Positions 51,932-60,690 of a DNA stretch of 64,000 bases are shown piece by piece. The stretch comes from Lachnospiraceae bacterium. GTDB taxonomy: Bacteria; Bacillota; Clostridia; Lachnospirales; Lachnospiraceae. The notes beneath the pieces were generated by a model. That model saw only the letters and a list, made by a program, of their open reading frames with translations, did no database searches and was not told where the DNA came from. Location of the stretch: positions 1 to 64,000 of the forward strand of contig JAFRLH010000015.1 of NCBI GenBank assembly GCA_017431345.1. Direction: 5' to 3'. Position numbers and translations under genes: made by a program. Positions within the stretch are counted from its first letter, which is position 1. Each line of letters begins with the position of its first letter.

Positions 51932-52789
51932 TCTCGACTGCAGCAGGATCCCTCCGACAATGAAGGCCAGCGCGAACAGCGCATAAATCGTGATCTTCTC
52001 TCCCAGAAGGATCAGGGTCACGAACAGGGAAAAGAACGGAACGAGATACGCCAGATTCGCGATCACGGCAGTCTTCTTTCCGCTTCCGTTGATCGCAAAC
52101 GCCCACAGAATATTGGCTGCCGCGTTGACGAACAGGCCGATCCAGAAAACGCCGATCCACTGAAAGCTGCTGATCGCTTTCCATGGTTCTCCGAACTGTC
52201 CGAACAGAAGAGAACATACTGCCGTGACCAGCCAGTAGACTACCATAGAAATGTATTGATCCCGGTCCTGTTTCTTATTCAGAACAGAGAAAAGGCCGTA
52301 GCAGGAAGCCCCGCCAAAACAGCTCAGCCTGCCGATAAAAGCGCCGCTTCCGATCCCGCCCGCTCCGTTTGAGACGGTAATAATGATGATTCCTATGAAA
52401 GAACAGATCATGGCCACGATCTTCATGGTCGTGAACGGTTCCTTCATGATGATACAGGCAAAGATGACCGTCATCAGCGGCCACAGATAATTGATAATGC
52501 ATCCTTCCTGCGCGCTGAGCCGCCCGAGCCCGAAATAATAAAGCGCATTATAAAGGAACAGGAAAACGCCGGTGCCGGCTGTCTCAAGCCAGTCGGAAAA
52601 ACGATATTGTCTGATGAGCCGAATCCTTCCGGAACAGACGGTAAGAACGAGCAGAAAAAGAGCGCCGAAAACAGACGCTGCGCAGAGGAGTTCCAGATCC
52701 GGCAGATCTTCGGCAAACATTTTTACGGTTGCCGCCATGGTGGACCAGATCAGGACCGCGCCCATGGCAGTTATTATCGGTTTTCTCAT
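51917..52789 (-). CDS. EamA/DMT family transporter
   Basis: A 290-residue ten-helix transporter of the EamA group. Features include ITAMGAVLIWSTMAATVKMF at the start, INYLWPLMTVIFACIIMKEP and INGSGKKTAVIANLAYLVPFFSLF. It is only loosely like the EamA protein at 50099-51001, so a recent duplication is unlikely. It converges with the membrane-protein gene by 15 bases. The substrate is unknown. Confidence 0.88.
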   Translation of the reverse strand: MRKPIITAMGAVLIWSTMAATVKMFAEDLPDLELLCAASVFGALFLLVLTVCSGRIRLIRQYRFSDWLETAGTGVFLFLYNALYYFGLGRLSAQEGCIINYLWPLMTVIFACIIMKEPFTTMKIVAMICSFIGIIIITVSNGAGGIGSGAFIGRLSCFGGASCYGLFSVLNKKQDRDQYISMVVYWLVTAVCSLLFGQFGEPWKAISSFQWIGVFWIGLFVNAAANILWAFAINGSGKKTAVIANLAYLVPFFSLFVTLILLGEKITIYALFALAFIVGGILLQSRLERA

Positions 52790-53018
52790 ATCTTATATAG
52801 TACATCGTAATTGTTTTTTTGCAATCATTCAGCGGACTGTCAGACGCTTCTGCGGCAATCAAAATATCCGATACTGTCTATCAGCATTTGAAATGTACTA
52901 TCGCAGGCATCCTGTTCCGGACGAAGCAAAGCAAATGACAGATTCTTTCATTGCTGTTATACTGTTATAAAGATCCCACGAAAAATATCTTATGTAGACC
53001 GCAGATAAGGAGCATAAA

Positions 53019-53831
53019 ATGAGCGAATGCATTTTTTCAACACCTTACGGCGATATTCATTACTGGAAAAACAGGATCCGGAAAGAAAGACAGACCCTGG
53101 TGCTGCTGCCTGGTCTGACAGCAGATCACCATCTTTTTGACCAGCAGGTGAAGGCGCTCAAAGATGATTACAACCTCCTCACTTGGGACGCGCCCGGCCA
53201 CGCGGCCTCCAGACCGTTCAAACTGGATTTCAGCCTGGCGGATAAAGCAAAATGGCTGCACGGGATTCTGGAAAAGGAAGGAATCCAAAAACCGATCCTG
53301 ATCGGACAGTCCATGGGCGGCTATGTTTCCCAGTATTATATGGAACTTTATCCCGGAGAAACAGGCGGCTTCATTTCCATCGATTCCGCCCCCTTAAAAC
53401 GGCGCTATCTGACCGCCATCGAGCTCTGGCTGCTGGAACGGATCGAGCCTGTTTACCGTATCTATCCCAGAAAAGCGCTTCTGCGGGACGGTTCAAAAGG
53501 ATGTTCCGAGACCGCCTATGGAAGAAAACTGATGGCGCACTTTATCAACACCTATGAGCATGAGGAATACTGTCATCTTGCAGGACACGGTTACCGGATC
53601 CTCGCAGAAGCGATCCGGGAGGATCTGCCGTATGAGATCGACTGCCCCGCGATCCTGATCTGCGGAGAAAAGGATAAAGCCGGCTCCGCCAGACACTATA
53701 ACAAAAAGTGGGCAGAGAAAGAAGGACTGACGATATACTGGATCTCAGACGCCGGCCACAACGCCAATACAGACAAACCGGAGGAGATAAACGGAATCAT
53801 CCGGGAATTTGCGGAATCGCTCCGTGAATAA
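53019..53831 (+). CDS. Alpha/beta hydrolase
   Basis: A 270-residue serine hydrolase. VLLPGLTADHHLFDQQ gives the oxyanion loop, GQSMGGYVSQYYMEL the nucleophile elbow, ILICGEKDKAGSA the acid region and SDAGHNANTDKPEE the catalytic His. The pattern resembles esterases and haloperoxidase-like enzymes. No signal peptide is seen. ATG at 53019 follows AAGGAG. It is monocistronic with a hairpin terminator. The substrate is unknown. Confidence 0.87.
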   Translation: MSECIFSTPYGDIHYWKNRIRKERQTLVLLPGLTADHHLFDQQVKALKDDYNLLTWDAPGHAASRPFKLDFSLADKAKWLHGILEKEGIQKPILIGQSMGGYVSQYYMELYPGETGGFISIDSAPLKRRYLTAIELWLLERIEPVYRIYPRKALLRDGSKGCSETAYGRKLMAHFINTYEHEEYCHLAGHGYRILAEAIREDLPYEIDCPAILICGEKDKAGSARHYNKKWAEKEGLTIYWISDAGHNANTDKPEEINGIIREFAESLRE

Positions 53832-53845
53832 CTGTTCTGCGCAGA

Positions 53846-53876
53846 AAGAGGGAGGGGCATAATGCCTCTCCCTCTT
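53846..53876 (+). terminator. Hairpin after alpha/beta hydrolase gene
   Basis: AAGAGGGAG-G-GGCAT pairs with AATGCC-T-CTCCCTCTT. The T-run is weak. The next 190 bases (53880-54066) hold no convincing gene. Confidence 0.65.
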
Positions 53877-54068
53877 CAGATCATTTCCTGTCTCAGATGC
53901 AGTTTTTTACTCTTCAGAGTATTCCACGGCGCCTTTTTGCCGCTCCATTTGATCTTCTATCCGTTTCATCCTGCCGGATACTTTTTTCGTTTTTCCTTCG
54001 TGTGCGCATCTATGGTTTTCTCTTCCCACTGAAGTTTTTCTTAACCTTTCTGTCTTTTTCAGGCAGGC

Positions 54069-54269
54069 TCAGGGCTCGAATACTGTTCTGCAGCCGGAAC
54101 AGGTAATGGTATATCCGGGTCTTACGAGAAGCGGACTCTTGTTTTCGGTACCGCAATACGGGCATTTCACCATCTCGTAACCGGGATCCTTTTTCGTTTT
54201 CGTCCCTTCACCGCCTGTTACACCGTCAAGCTGTTCATTGGTAAGATTCGTGATCTTTTCCTTGTCCAT
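54069..54269 (-). CDS. GG-leader peptide with C-terminal zinc ribbon
   Basis: A 66-residue protein. Residues 1-20 look like a double-glycine leader (LTNEQLDGVTGGEG, Gly-Gly at 19-20). The remaining 46 residues carry CPYCG (Cys36, Cys39) and CSGC (Cys57, Cys60), the ligand set of a rubredoxin-like zinc ribbon. AAAGGAGG precedes the ATG. Leaders of this kind direct peptides to C39-peptidase ABC exporters, but none is in this window and no modification enzyme is adjacent. It may be a secreted peptide, a remote-encoded substrate or merely a leader-like small protein. The family is not recognised. Confidence 0.6.
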   Translation of the reverse strand: MDKEKITNLTNEQLDGVTGGEGTKTKKDPGYEMVKCPYCGTENKSPLLVRPGYTITCSGCRTVFEP

Positions 54270-54551
54270 GAACGATTCCTCCTTTGTTGTTTTGTTTGAA
54301 TTACCGCACGAAAGTTTCGACGGATGATCTGTCCCATACTTTCCGGGTCTGCGATGCTCTGCTTCATCACCTTGTCATTTCTTCCGGATTCTGTAAAACA
54401 GCATATTATAGATATTTTAACATATCTGCGCAGAGAAATAAATGAAAAAACACATAATAGGAATCCGGCATCACAATACCCCTGCCGTTTACAGGACAGA
54501 TTCGTATCTGTTATAATAACGATAAATTATGTCTCATTCAGGAGAACCGGT

Positions 54552-55341
54552 ATGTTTTCCACAGGACATTTTTTCTTTATTCTGTTAAGCACCGCAGCAA
54601 TCCTTGCCGGGGTCGCTGCATGCAAAAAAATACAGCCTCCGATCCGAAAGCTGCTCATCGTATGTCTCTGTCTCGGACTGCTCTCCGAGGTAAGCAAGAT
54701 CCTGGGGAGCATAGAGATCGTCCCCGTGGTGGAACCAGCGGTAGAAAACGGGGTCCTGCTCTATCGGGAGACCGGGGCGTATACACCCTATCTGGAAGCG
54801 GAGCACCTGCCATTTGAACTCTGCTCTCTCCAGATCCTCTTTATGCTCTTTGCGCTCCTGCTCCGGAATCCGACCTGGCGCAAACGTCTGTACGCCCTGA
54901 TGTATACCACCTGTATCGTCGGGGCCGGCATGGCCATCCTCTTTTCTTCCGAAGCGCCCTGATTAAGCACTGTCTCTGACTTCATCTCGTCTCTCAGTGT
55001 ATGGCGCGCCTTTCTGTATCACTCCATGCTGATCATCCTGGGCATTTACATAGGCATGAGCGAGGAGTGTGATGTTCAATTCCGGGATCTCCCCTGGACT
55101 GTCTTGTTCATCCTCTGTCTCGACGGACTGAGTTTTTATATGAACTCCATGATGTCAACGCCGTATTACGCCGGAGATACCCTGGTCGGCGTGGTCAACG
55201 CGGTGAATTATTTTTCCTCTTACAATAATCCTCTCGGTATCCCGATGGCGACAAAAGGGCAGTGGCTTCTCTATCTGCTGATCCGCATTGTTCTGGCGCT
55301 GATCCTGATCACCCTGATCCAACTGCCTCTGCGGAGGAAAG
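54552..55341 (+). pseudogene. YwaF-like membrane protein split by in-frame TGA
   Basis: The frame begins at ATG 54552 (AGGAG upstream) and encodes membrane helices of the YwaF (TMEM164-like) family: LLSTAAILAGVAAC, LEAEHLPFELCSLQILFMLFALLL. It stops at TGA 54960-54962, then continues in the same frame as LSTVSDFISSLSVWRAFLYH and LIILGIYIGMSEE to LRRKE at 55341. The two parts together match one family member of about 260 residues. A single nonsense change, a sequencing error or recoding are all possible. No start codon with a good site precedes the second part. Confidence 0.75.
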
Positions 55342-56175
55342 AACACTCACCCTCGCAGCGTCACCCTGCTTTTCTCTGTCATTTCCATCATTGCCGCTCT
55401 GATCCATTACACCCGGATGGGCTGGGCGGTCTCGGATTACTTCCGGTATTTCACCACCCTCTCCAATCTGACCACTGCGCTGGCTGCAGGCTTTATCCTG
55501 CCATTTGCTGTCAACGGCATCCGCAGGAAGCGTTTTGTGTATCCACGCTGGCTGTTCCTTATGCATTACGCCGGAACGATCTGTACCACGCTGACCCTGC
55601 TGTTTGCGCTCGTATTTATCCTCCCGTGGGATCCCGCGTTCGCGGTCGGCGGCGGCCAGAAGTTCCTGCACATCATATGTCCGATCGCTATTCTGACTGC
55701 CTTTTTGCTGGTGGAGGGCGGGTACCTGCTGACACGCAGGAATACCTGCTTCTGTCTGATCCCTTTCCTGGTCTATTCCCTTGTCTATGTGGTCATGGTC
55801 GTCCTTCTCGGAAAGGAGCGCGGAGGCTGGGAAGATCTGTATATGCTCAATACCTATGTACCGTTTTATCTCAGCCTTCCTGCCCTGTGGCTGCTCTCCT
55901 ATGGATTGGCATCGGTCATACGGATCGCGTCGAACCGCCTCGCTGTGATGCGAAAGGAACGTCTGCTCTCTCTCTGGACGGAAGACATGGAACCGGTGGA
56001 AGTCAATATCGAGATCTACGGACTGGGACGCTACAACGGCCTTCACGACGAGAAGAGCGAGATGAGCATTCCCTATGATATTCTGGAATCGCTGGCGGAA
56101 AGATATGCCATGGATCCCACAGCGCTCATGAAAGTCTATACCAAGGGACTGCAGGATGCTGTAAAGGAAAAACAG
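55342..56175 (+). pseudogene. Pr6Pr-like membrane protein, start missing
   Basis: A six-helix membrane protein frame, about 275 residues, of a type resembling Pr6Pr-family proteins: VTLLFSVISIIAALIHYTRMGW, YFRYFTTLSNLTTALAAGF and LMHYAGTICTTLTLLFALVF. The likely beginning at 55342-55350 has an AGGAGG-like site (GGAGGAAAG, 55333-55341) but no ATG, GTG or TTG; the first ATG is at 55417, after the first helix. At the 3' end the frame has no stop and runs antisense into the DUF4405 gene from about 56172. The C-terminal cytoplasmic domain ends near LQDAVKEKQ. Both ends thus look damaged. Confidence 0.6.
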
Positions 56176-56697
56176 ATAATCCGGCATACCGCTTCGCAGG
56201 AACATCCAAAGACCAATACCGCCAATACAGGTAAAGATACAGGTCAGGATCATTTTCGTTTTATTATTCAGTTTCAGGCCGGCTGTCATCGCCGGGATAT
56301 GCATTCCCAGGTGCATTCCCATCAGCACGAAAGCCCAGTGCGACATGGAAAGATGCATCCGTCTCGCGAAAGATACCGGAGCCATCCCATACAGGAAAGG
56401 AACCGCATGACCGCTCATGGACATACCGCAGAAGGCGGTAAGCGCAAAACTGAGAAGAAGCAAGATATCCAGGATGGTCGTGACGCTGCGGTATGGATTG
56501 TATTTTCCTTTAAACAGTACTCCGTACCACTTCCGGTTCAGGATCTGATGAATGATGACAAGCAACGTCACACCCATGCCAATCCATTCATGCACCATTT
56601 CCCCGGTGACCTGATAAGCCATGAGGAACAGCAGAAGGACGGTCATGACCGCATCCACGGTCCGTTTGATCATATTATTCGTTTTTGCCTTGGACAT
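56168..56697 (-). pseudogene. DUF4405 cytochrome b-like protein, C-terminus lost
   Basis: A frame encoding about 177 residues of a DUF4405 protein, a cytochrome b561-like family with helices and paired histidines: VTGEMVHEWIGMGVTLLVIIH, RSVTTILDILLLLSFALTAF and MSHWAFVLMGMHLGMH. Homologues continue past SGMPDYL into another helix; here the reading frame instead runs antisense through the neighbouring plus-strand gene. No stop is seen near the junction. DUF4405 proteins are thought to pass electrons to flavin-binding domains. A deletion removing the end of this gene is the simplest reading. Confidence 0.65.
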
Positions 56698-56794
56698 GGT
56701 TGCGTCCTCTCCATGAATTTTTTACCGCAGTTCTTCGTTCCCGGACTGCAGAACTGTCTCCGACATGTTTCCGCCTTCTTATAAACAGTTCCTC

Positions 56795-56923
56795 TTATTT
56801 CATCTCTTTTTCCCAAAAACGGATCACATTCAGTCCCAGGCTGTCGGCCGTGAAGGTATTTCCAAATGTTCCGTCATTTCCCCATGCCCAGGCGCCAAGG
56901 GCGATTTTCGGTAAGTTTGCCAT
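56795..56923 (-). pseudogene. Aldo/keto reductase reduced to 42 codons
   Basis: A 42-codon frame, MANLPKIALGAWAWGNDGTFG followed by NTFTADS and then LNVIRFWEKEMK. The first part matches the N-terminus of aldo/keto reductases, and the last residues resemble their C-terminal WEKEM-type ends. Homologues have about 280 residues between these two parts. An in-frame internal deletion is the simplest explanation. The product cannot be catalytic. A palindromic operator pair lies just upstream. Confidence 0.6.
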
Positions 56924-56981
56924 CGATGTACGCTCCTTTTCTGTCATTCTGATCCTTATGCTGTCAGTATTTGAATTTATA

Positions 56982-57032
56982 TTGACATCGTGTCAGCATT
57001 TAAACCATACGCTCATTTTGACACTATGTCAA
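56982..57032. promoter_or_regulatory. Paired palindromic operators upstream of aldo/keto remnant
   Basis: TTGACATCGTGTCAG (56982-56996) and TTGACACTATGTCAA (57018-57032) share the layout TTGACA-N3-TGTCA. Centres are 36 bases apart. Such TGACA-N3-TGTCA sites fit a small dimeric repressor (TetR/MerR type). The divergent regulator gene expected next to them is missing. Confidence 0.65.
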
Positions 57033-57272
57033 TATGTTTTCGCCTGTTTCAACTTTCTTTCCGGAAGATCCTTTGCAGCATAGGAAGAACAGATTCACTT
57101 CACAGACTGATCCGGGAACAGCAGATCTACAGGAAACTACATTTTTTGCACAAAACCATCAACTATTTGTTGAATTGTACTGCGATATTGATTTAAAATA
57201 ACCTTGGAAGCAGATTAAAGAAGGCTCAGCAGGCTGCTTCTGTATATCAGGGAAGGAACGGGATACCCGGAA

Positions 57273-59354
57273 ATGAATACGATCGAACAGAAAAAATACG
57301 ATAAGATCTCAGCGCGCGCCGCGAGCGGTGAGATCGCAGACCAGAAAAGCTGGAAAATGATCAAAGAGCTGAATTCCTTCAGCGAAGAGCGCCTGGATTC
57401 CCCTGCTATGATCAGCTGCACACGCAAATACACCTACCGTCAGATGTTCAGGCAGTGGGAACGGTATGCAGAGGTATTTTCCGCGCTTAATATTACCGGA
57501 AAGAACAGATCCCGGGCAGGCATGCTTGCCGCTCCGGCCGCCGAATCCACCTTTGCGCTTTACGGTCTGAACATGACCGGCGCATCCGTTTCCATGATCA
57601 GTCCTGCAGATGCGCTGAATATGGACCGCCTTGAAAAAATGATCCGGGGAGAAGGTATTACGGACCTGCTCCTTTCCGACATGATGCTGCAGCCGGATCT
57701 GCTCCGCCGCCTGCTTGCTGCGCGCTCAGATCTGGGACTTCGCAATATCATTGTGCTCCACTGGGAACTAACCGGCCCCTATATCATACGTGAACTTGCC
57801 ATGTTCTGCCGTTATCATTACCGGCAGATCAAAATGGTCCCCGGCGTTGTTCTTATGGAGGACCTGCTTGTCCGGTATGAAGCCTCCCCCATCCTTTACG
57901 GACCCGATCATTCTGAAGAAGCCGCCCTGATCCTCCATACTTCCGGGACGACAAGCGGGATCCACAAGCCGATCCCTCATTCTGACCTGGGGTTCAATGA
58001 ATCCGCTGCCCAATTGCTGCGGGATGACCGTTTCAGATACCTGGCCGGCAATGCGAGGACCTACCTGGGCATTGATCTTTCCGCTTCCTTCGTCCTGATC
58101 GATATGCTGCACCTGCCGCTCGCTTTCGGCGGTACTGTCACAGCGATTCCCCTGGACTTCTATACTGCCGCCAGCGCGAAGGCGATCAAAGAGCTTTCTG
58201 TCAATGTCATGTTCGGCGGCGGAATCATGCTTCCCCAGATGATCCACAGCCCGGTCAGGCCTGATCTGTCCTCTCTTGAACTGTGCTTCATCGGCGGTAT
58301 ATATACCTCTGCTGACAAAAAGAGACAGTACGACGAGTTCCTTGAAAAATGCGGCTCGAAAGCGCGTGTCACGATAGGATACGGGCTGTCTGAAGCAGGG
58401 GGCGCTGTCATTATCGCTGATCCGGAAAGAACGGATGATGCGATCGGCCGCCCTCTTCCCGGCGTCAAAGTAAAGATCTTTGATGAAGAAGAAGGAAAAT
58501 ACTATTCACCGGAGGACGGGCCTCATACCGGCGTTCTGTTCCTCTCTTCTCCTTCCGTCAGCAGCGGCAGGATCGATGACAAGGTCTTCTTTACCCCGGA
58601 TGAGATAGACGGGGAACAATATCTCAACACTTATGATCTGGTAACGGTCAATGAAGACGGCAGTCTCACCTGTATCGGAAGAGCCAACAAGTACTTTGTG
58701 AACAACGAAGGAGTGCGTTTTGACGCCGGGCTTGTGGAGACCGCGGTATCGGCACAGCCCGGGATCATTTCCTGCGGCCTGGCGCCGGTCTATGACAAGG
58801 CGCTCCACGATACGGTCCCTGTCCTCTATGTGCATGCAGAAGGAAATCCCGCTGATGCCATGCGGACAGTCCGCCAGGCACTCCTGAACGTCTTCATCAA
58901 AGACAATAAGATCGTTGAAACGAACCTGCCGGGGAAATGCGTGATCACGGATCATATTCCGCTGACGCCGACAGGAAAAGTCGATGTATATGCGATCATA
59001 AAAGAGGGTGTGAACGGAACTGTATACACGGTCACGCCGATCCGAAGACAGGACAGGCTGTGTGATATCGGCCTTGTTCCTGTTCCGCAAAAATCAGACA
59101 GGCTTGCTTCAGTTTCAGGCATATCCGACGAGCTCGATGTCGGCAATGAGCTCATGCAGGCTTTGGGGTTATTCCTGCCGGGGCTCAGGCACGCCCCGCA
59201 GTCCCCGGGCCGTCAGCAGGGTCCGATGCAGCCGCCTTTCTTTGGCGGAATGAATCAGGGGAACGGTCCCATGTATGCGCCTCCCTTCCTGTTCCCTGTG
59301 CCGATCCGTTTGCTGAAGCGCTTCCATCACAGACATTTCCGTCCGTCAAAGTGA
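57273..59354 (+). CDS. AMP-binding (ANL) enzyme with Pro/Gly-rich tail
   Basis: A 693-residue adenylate-forming enzyme. The P-loop is LILHTSGTTSGIHKPIPHS near 222, with GYGLSEAGGAVI, TYDLVTVNEDG and GRANKYFVNNEGVRFDAGLVE downstream, and the catalytic lysine in LTPTGKVDVYAI near 571. After this it carries an unusual extension of about 110 residues, rich in Pro, Gly, Met and Phe, ending in a His/Arg cluster (RFHHRHFRPSK). The substrate acid is unknown. The extended gap upstream (56925-57272) holds the operators and no gene. No carrier protein is adjacent. Confidence 0.85.
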   Translation: MNTIEQKKYDKISARAASGEIADQKSWKMIKELNSFSEERLDSPAMISCTRKYTYRQMFRQWERYAEVFSALNITGKNRSRAGMLAAPAAESTFALYGLNMTGASVSMISPADALNMDRLEKMIRGEGITDLLLSDMMLQPDLLRRLLAARSDLGLRNIIVLHWELTGPYIIRELAMFCRYHYRQIKMVPGVVLMEDLLVRYEASPILYGPDHSEEAALILHTSGTTSGIHKPIPHSDLGFNESAAQLLRDDRFRYLAGNARTYLGIDLSASFVLIDMLHLPLAFGGTVTAIPLDFYTAASAKAIKELSVNVMFGGGIMLPQMIHSPVRPDLSSLELCFIGGIYTSADKKRQYDEFLEKCGSKARVTIGYGLSEAGGAVIIADPERTDDAIGRPLPGVKVKIFDEEEGKYYSPEDGPHTGVLFLSSPSVSSGRIDDKVFFTPDEIDGEQYLNTYDLVTVNEDGSLTCIGRANKYFVNNEGVRFDAGLVETAVSAQPGIISCGLAPVYDKALHDTVPVLYVHAEGNPADAMRTVRQALLNVFIKDNKIVETNLPGKCVITDHIPLTPTGKVDVYAIIKEGVNGTVYTVTPIRRQDRLCDIGLVPVPQKSDRLASVSGISDELDVGNELMQALGLFLPGLRHAPQSPGRQQGPMQPPFFGGMNQGNGPMYAPPFLFPVPIRLLKRFHHRHFRPSK

Positions 59355-59479
59355 AAAACTGAACCAGAAAATAAAGGCTCTTTGCCTCCGAAGTAAAAAC
59401 GGCGGCAAAGAGCCTGATCTATTTAAGTGTGTCATTTAAAAAAGACGGAATCGGCTGCATCCTGTATGACCGGGTTCTG

Positions 59480-60226
59480 TCAATCGGATTCTTCCTCAAA
59501 CACGGCAACAAAATCAGCACTCTCTTCCAGCTGTACGGTGATGACCGGCTCGGTGGAGTAATCCTCTCCGTTCTTCGTCCACTTGACGAACGCATTGCCT
59601 TCTTCCGGCGCCGCTGCAAAGGTGTATGTCTCAGGCTCCGCCAGATTGACCTGCGCAGACTGATATGGTTCTTCGGGATCAAGTTCGGGAACGGTCTCTC
59701 CCGGCTCATAACCGATCATGCCAAAACCTTCTGTGCTTATCGTCACAATGATGCTGGCCGTCATATCGCCCATGGAGGTGAAATGATATGTTTCTCCCCC
59801 TTCCACTTCGAGAAGGAGCCCATCCCCGCCCTCTTCGGAAACGGTCACTGTAATATCTTCCTGACTTCCTGAAGCGGTGAGTATGCCGTGCAGCGTGTTT
59901 CCTTCCTGCGGCAGGGTACCGCCCCAGGAGTCCTCCATCACATCTTCGCCTAACATACATCCGACATACCAGCCGGGTTCGTCAATATCGTCCATCCAGG
60001 TGACAGAGATCATGTTCTCATTCTCATCCTGGAAGTAGCCCTCCCGCGTCCACTCGGTGACCGGCTGTTCCGTCTGAGCAGAGGTTTCCCGGGCCGGCGT
60101 TTCAGAAGCGGGTACTGTGGTTTCTTTCGTATTGTCTGGTTTTGTGCCTCCGCACGCACAAAGCGTAAACAACATTACGATACAGATCGCAAAGCTGAAC
60201 AGCTTTTTGGAAAGCTGTGCCTCCAT
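59480..60226 (-). CDS. Lipoprotein of unknown function
   Basis: A predicted lipoprotein of 248 residues from ATG 60226: MEAQLSKKLFSFAICIVMLF is followed by the lipobox CAC, then a Thr/Glu linker and a beta-rich body (EEGGDGLLLEVEGGETYHFTS) ending in a repeat-like domain (AFVKWTKNGEDYSTEP, typical of bacterial Ig/InlB-B-type repeats). The frame is open 138 bases further, to a TTG at 60364 that overlaps the upstream stop; that stretch is charged and helical (MQEAMNRFPEDVKGN). Which start is used is not clear. No domain of known function is recognised. Confidence 0.6.
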   Translation of the reverse strand: MEAQLSKKLFSFAICIVMLFTLCACGGTKPDNTKETTVPASETPARETSAQTEQPVTEWTREGYFQDENENMISVTWMDDIDEPGWYVGCMLGEDVMEDSWGGTLPQEGNTLHGILTASGSQEDITVTVSEEGGDGLLLEVEGGETYHFTSMGDMTASIIVTISTEGFGMIGYEPGETVPELDPEEPYQSAQVNLAEPETYTFAAAPEEGNAFVKWTKNGEDYSTEPVITVQLEESADFVAVFEEESD

Positions 60227-60360
60227 TGCCCCGAGGGTCTCAAACATATTCCTGTTCTCCGCTTTGAAATCCCGGAGCAGAGCTTCGTACTTTTTCTTCA
60301 TTTCCTTATTTCCCTTTACATCCTCCGGAAATCTGTTCATGGCTTCTTGCATCTTTTTTG

Positions 60361-60640
60361 TCAAACTGCCATAGAAAGTGCAAACCTTGCCGCAACTGCT
60401 TCGATATCCGCTTTGTCTGCTGTAATCAGTACATAGGCAGAATCATTCAACGAAGCGAGATAGCCCATCTCATCCTCATAGCAGGTATAATATACGCCTC
60501 CATCTGCTTCCTGATCCAGGTATGCTGAAGCAGTCTGCTTTCCGCTGTTCGTGGTTCCGCAGGCCGCCAGAGAAAGCAGCAAAACAGCAGCCAGTAATGT
60601 GCAAATTGCTCTCTTCGTCTTCCACTTCTCCCATCGTGTT
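60361..60640 (-). pseudogene. Small lipoprotein, start codon not found
   Basis: The frame reads RAICTLLAAVLLLSLAACG, a complete type II signal with lipobox, then about 60 residues (QTASAYLDQEADGGVYYTCYED, KADIEAVAARFALSMAV). No ATG, GTG or TTG with a binding site precedes the signal; the only TTG, at 60582, is inside it. The stop at 60361-60363 overlaps the TTG of the next frame. It may be a start-less remnant, or begin at a rare ATT or ATA codon. Confidence 0.45.
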
Positions 60641-60690
60641 TTGACGATTTCCTTTATTATTCTCCCTGCCCTCTTACCGACGAGGAATTT

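Noticed and set aside
53880-54066. Short minus-strand frame ending MERQKGAVEYSEE
   Set aside because: It is about 40 codons, with no clear ribosome-binding site and no recognisable family.
55309-56167. Continuation of the DUF4405 frame on the minus strand
   Set aside because: After about residue 177 the family resemblance ends and the frame is antisense to a membrane-protein gene; it is a run-on without a stop.
56180-56784. Continuation of the plus-strand membrane gene past 56175
   Set aside because: It is antisense to the DUF4405 coding region and has no membrane or family pattern of its own.
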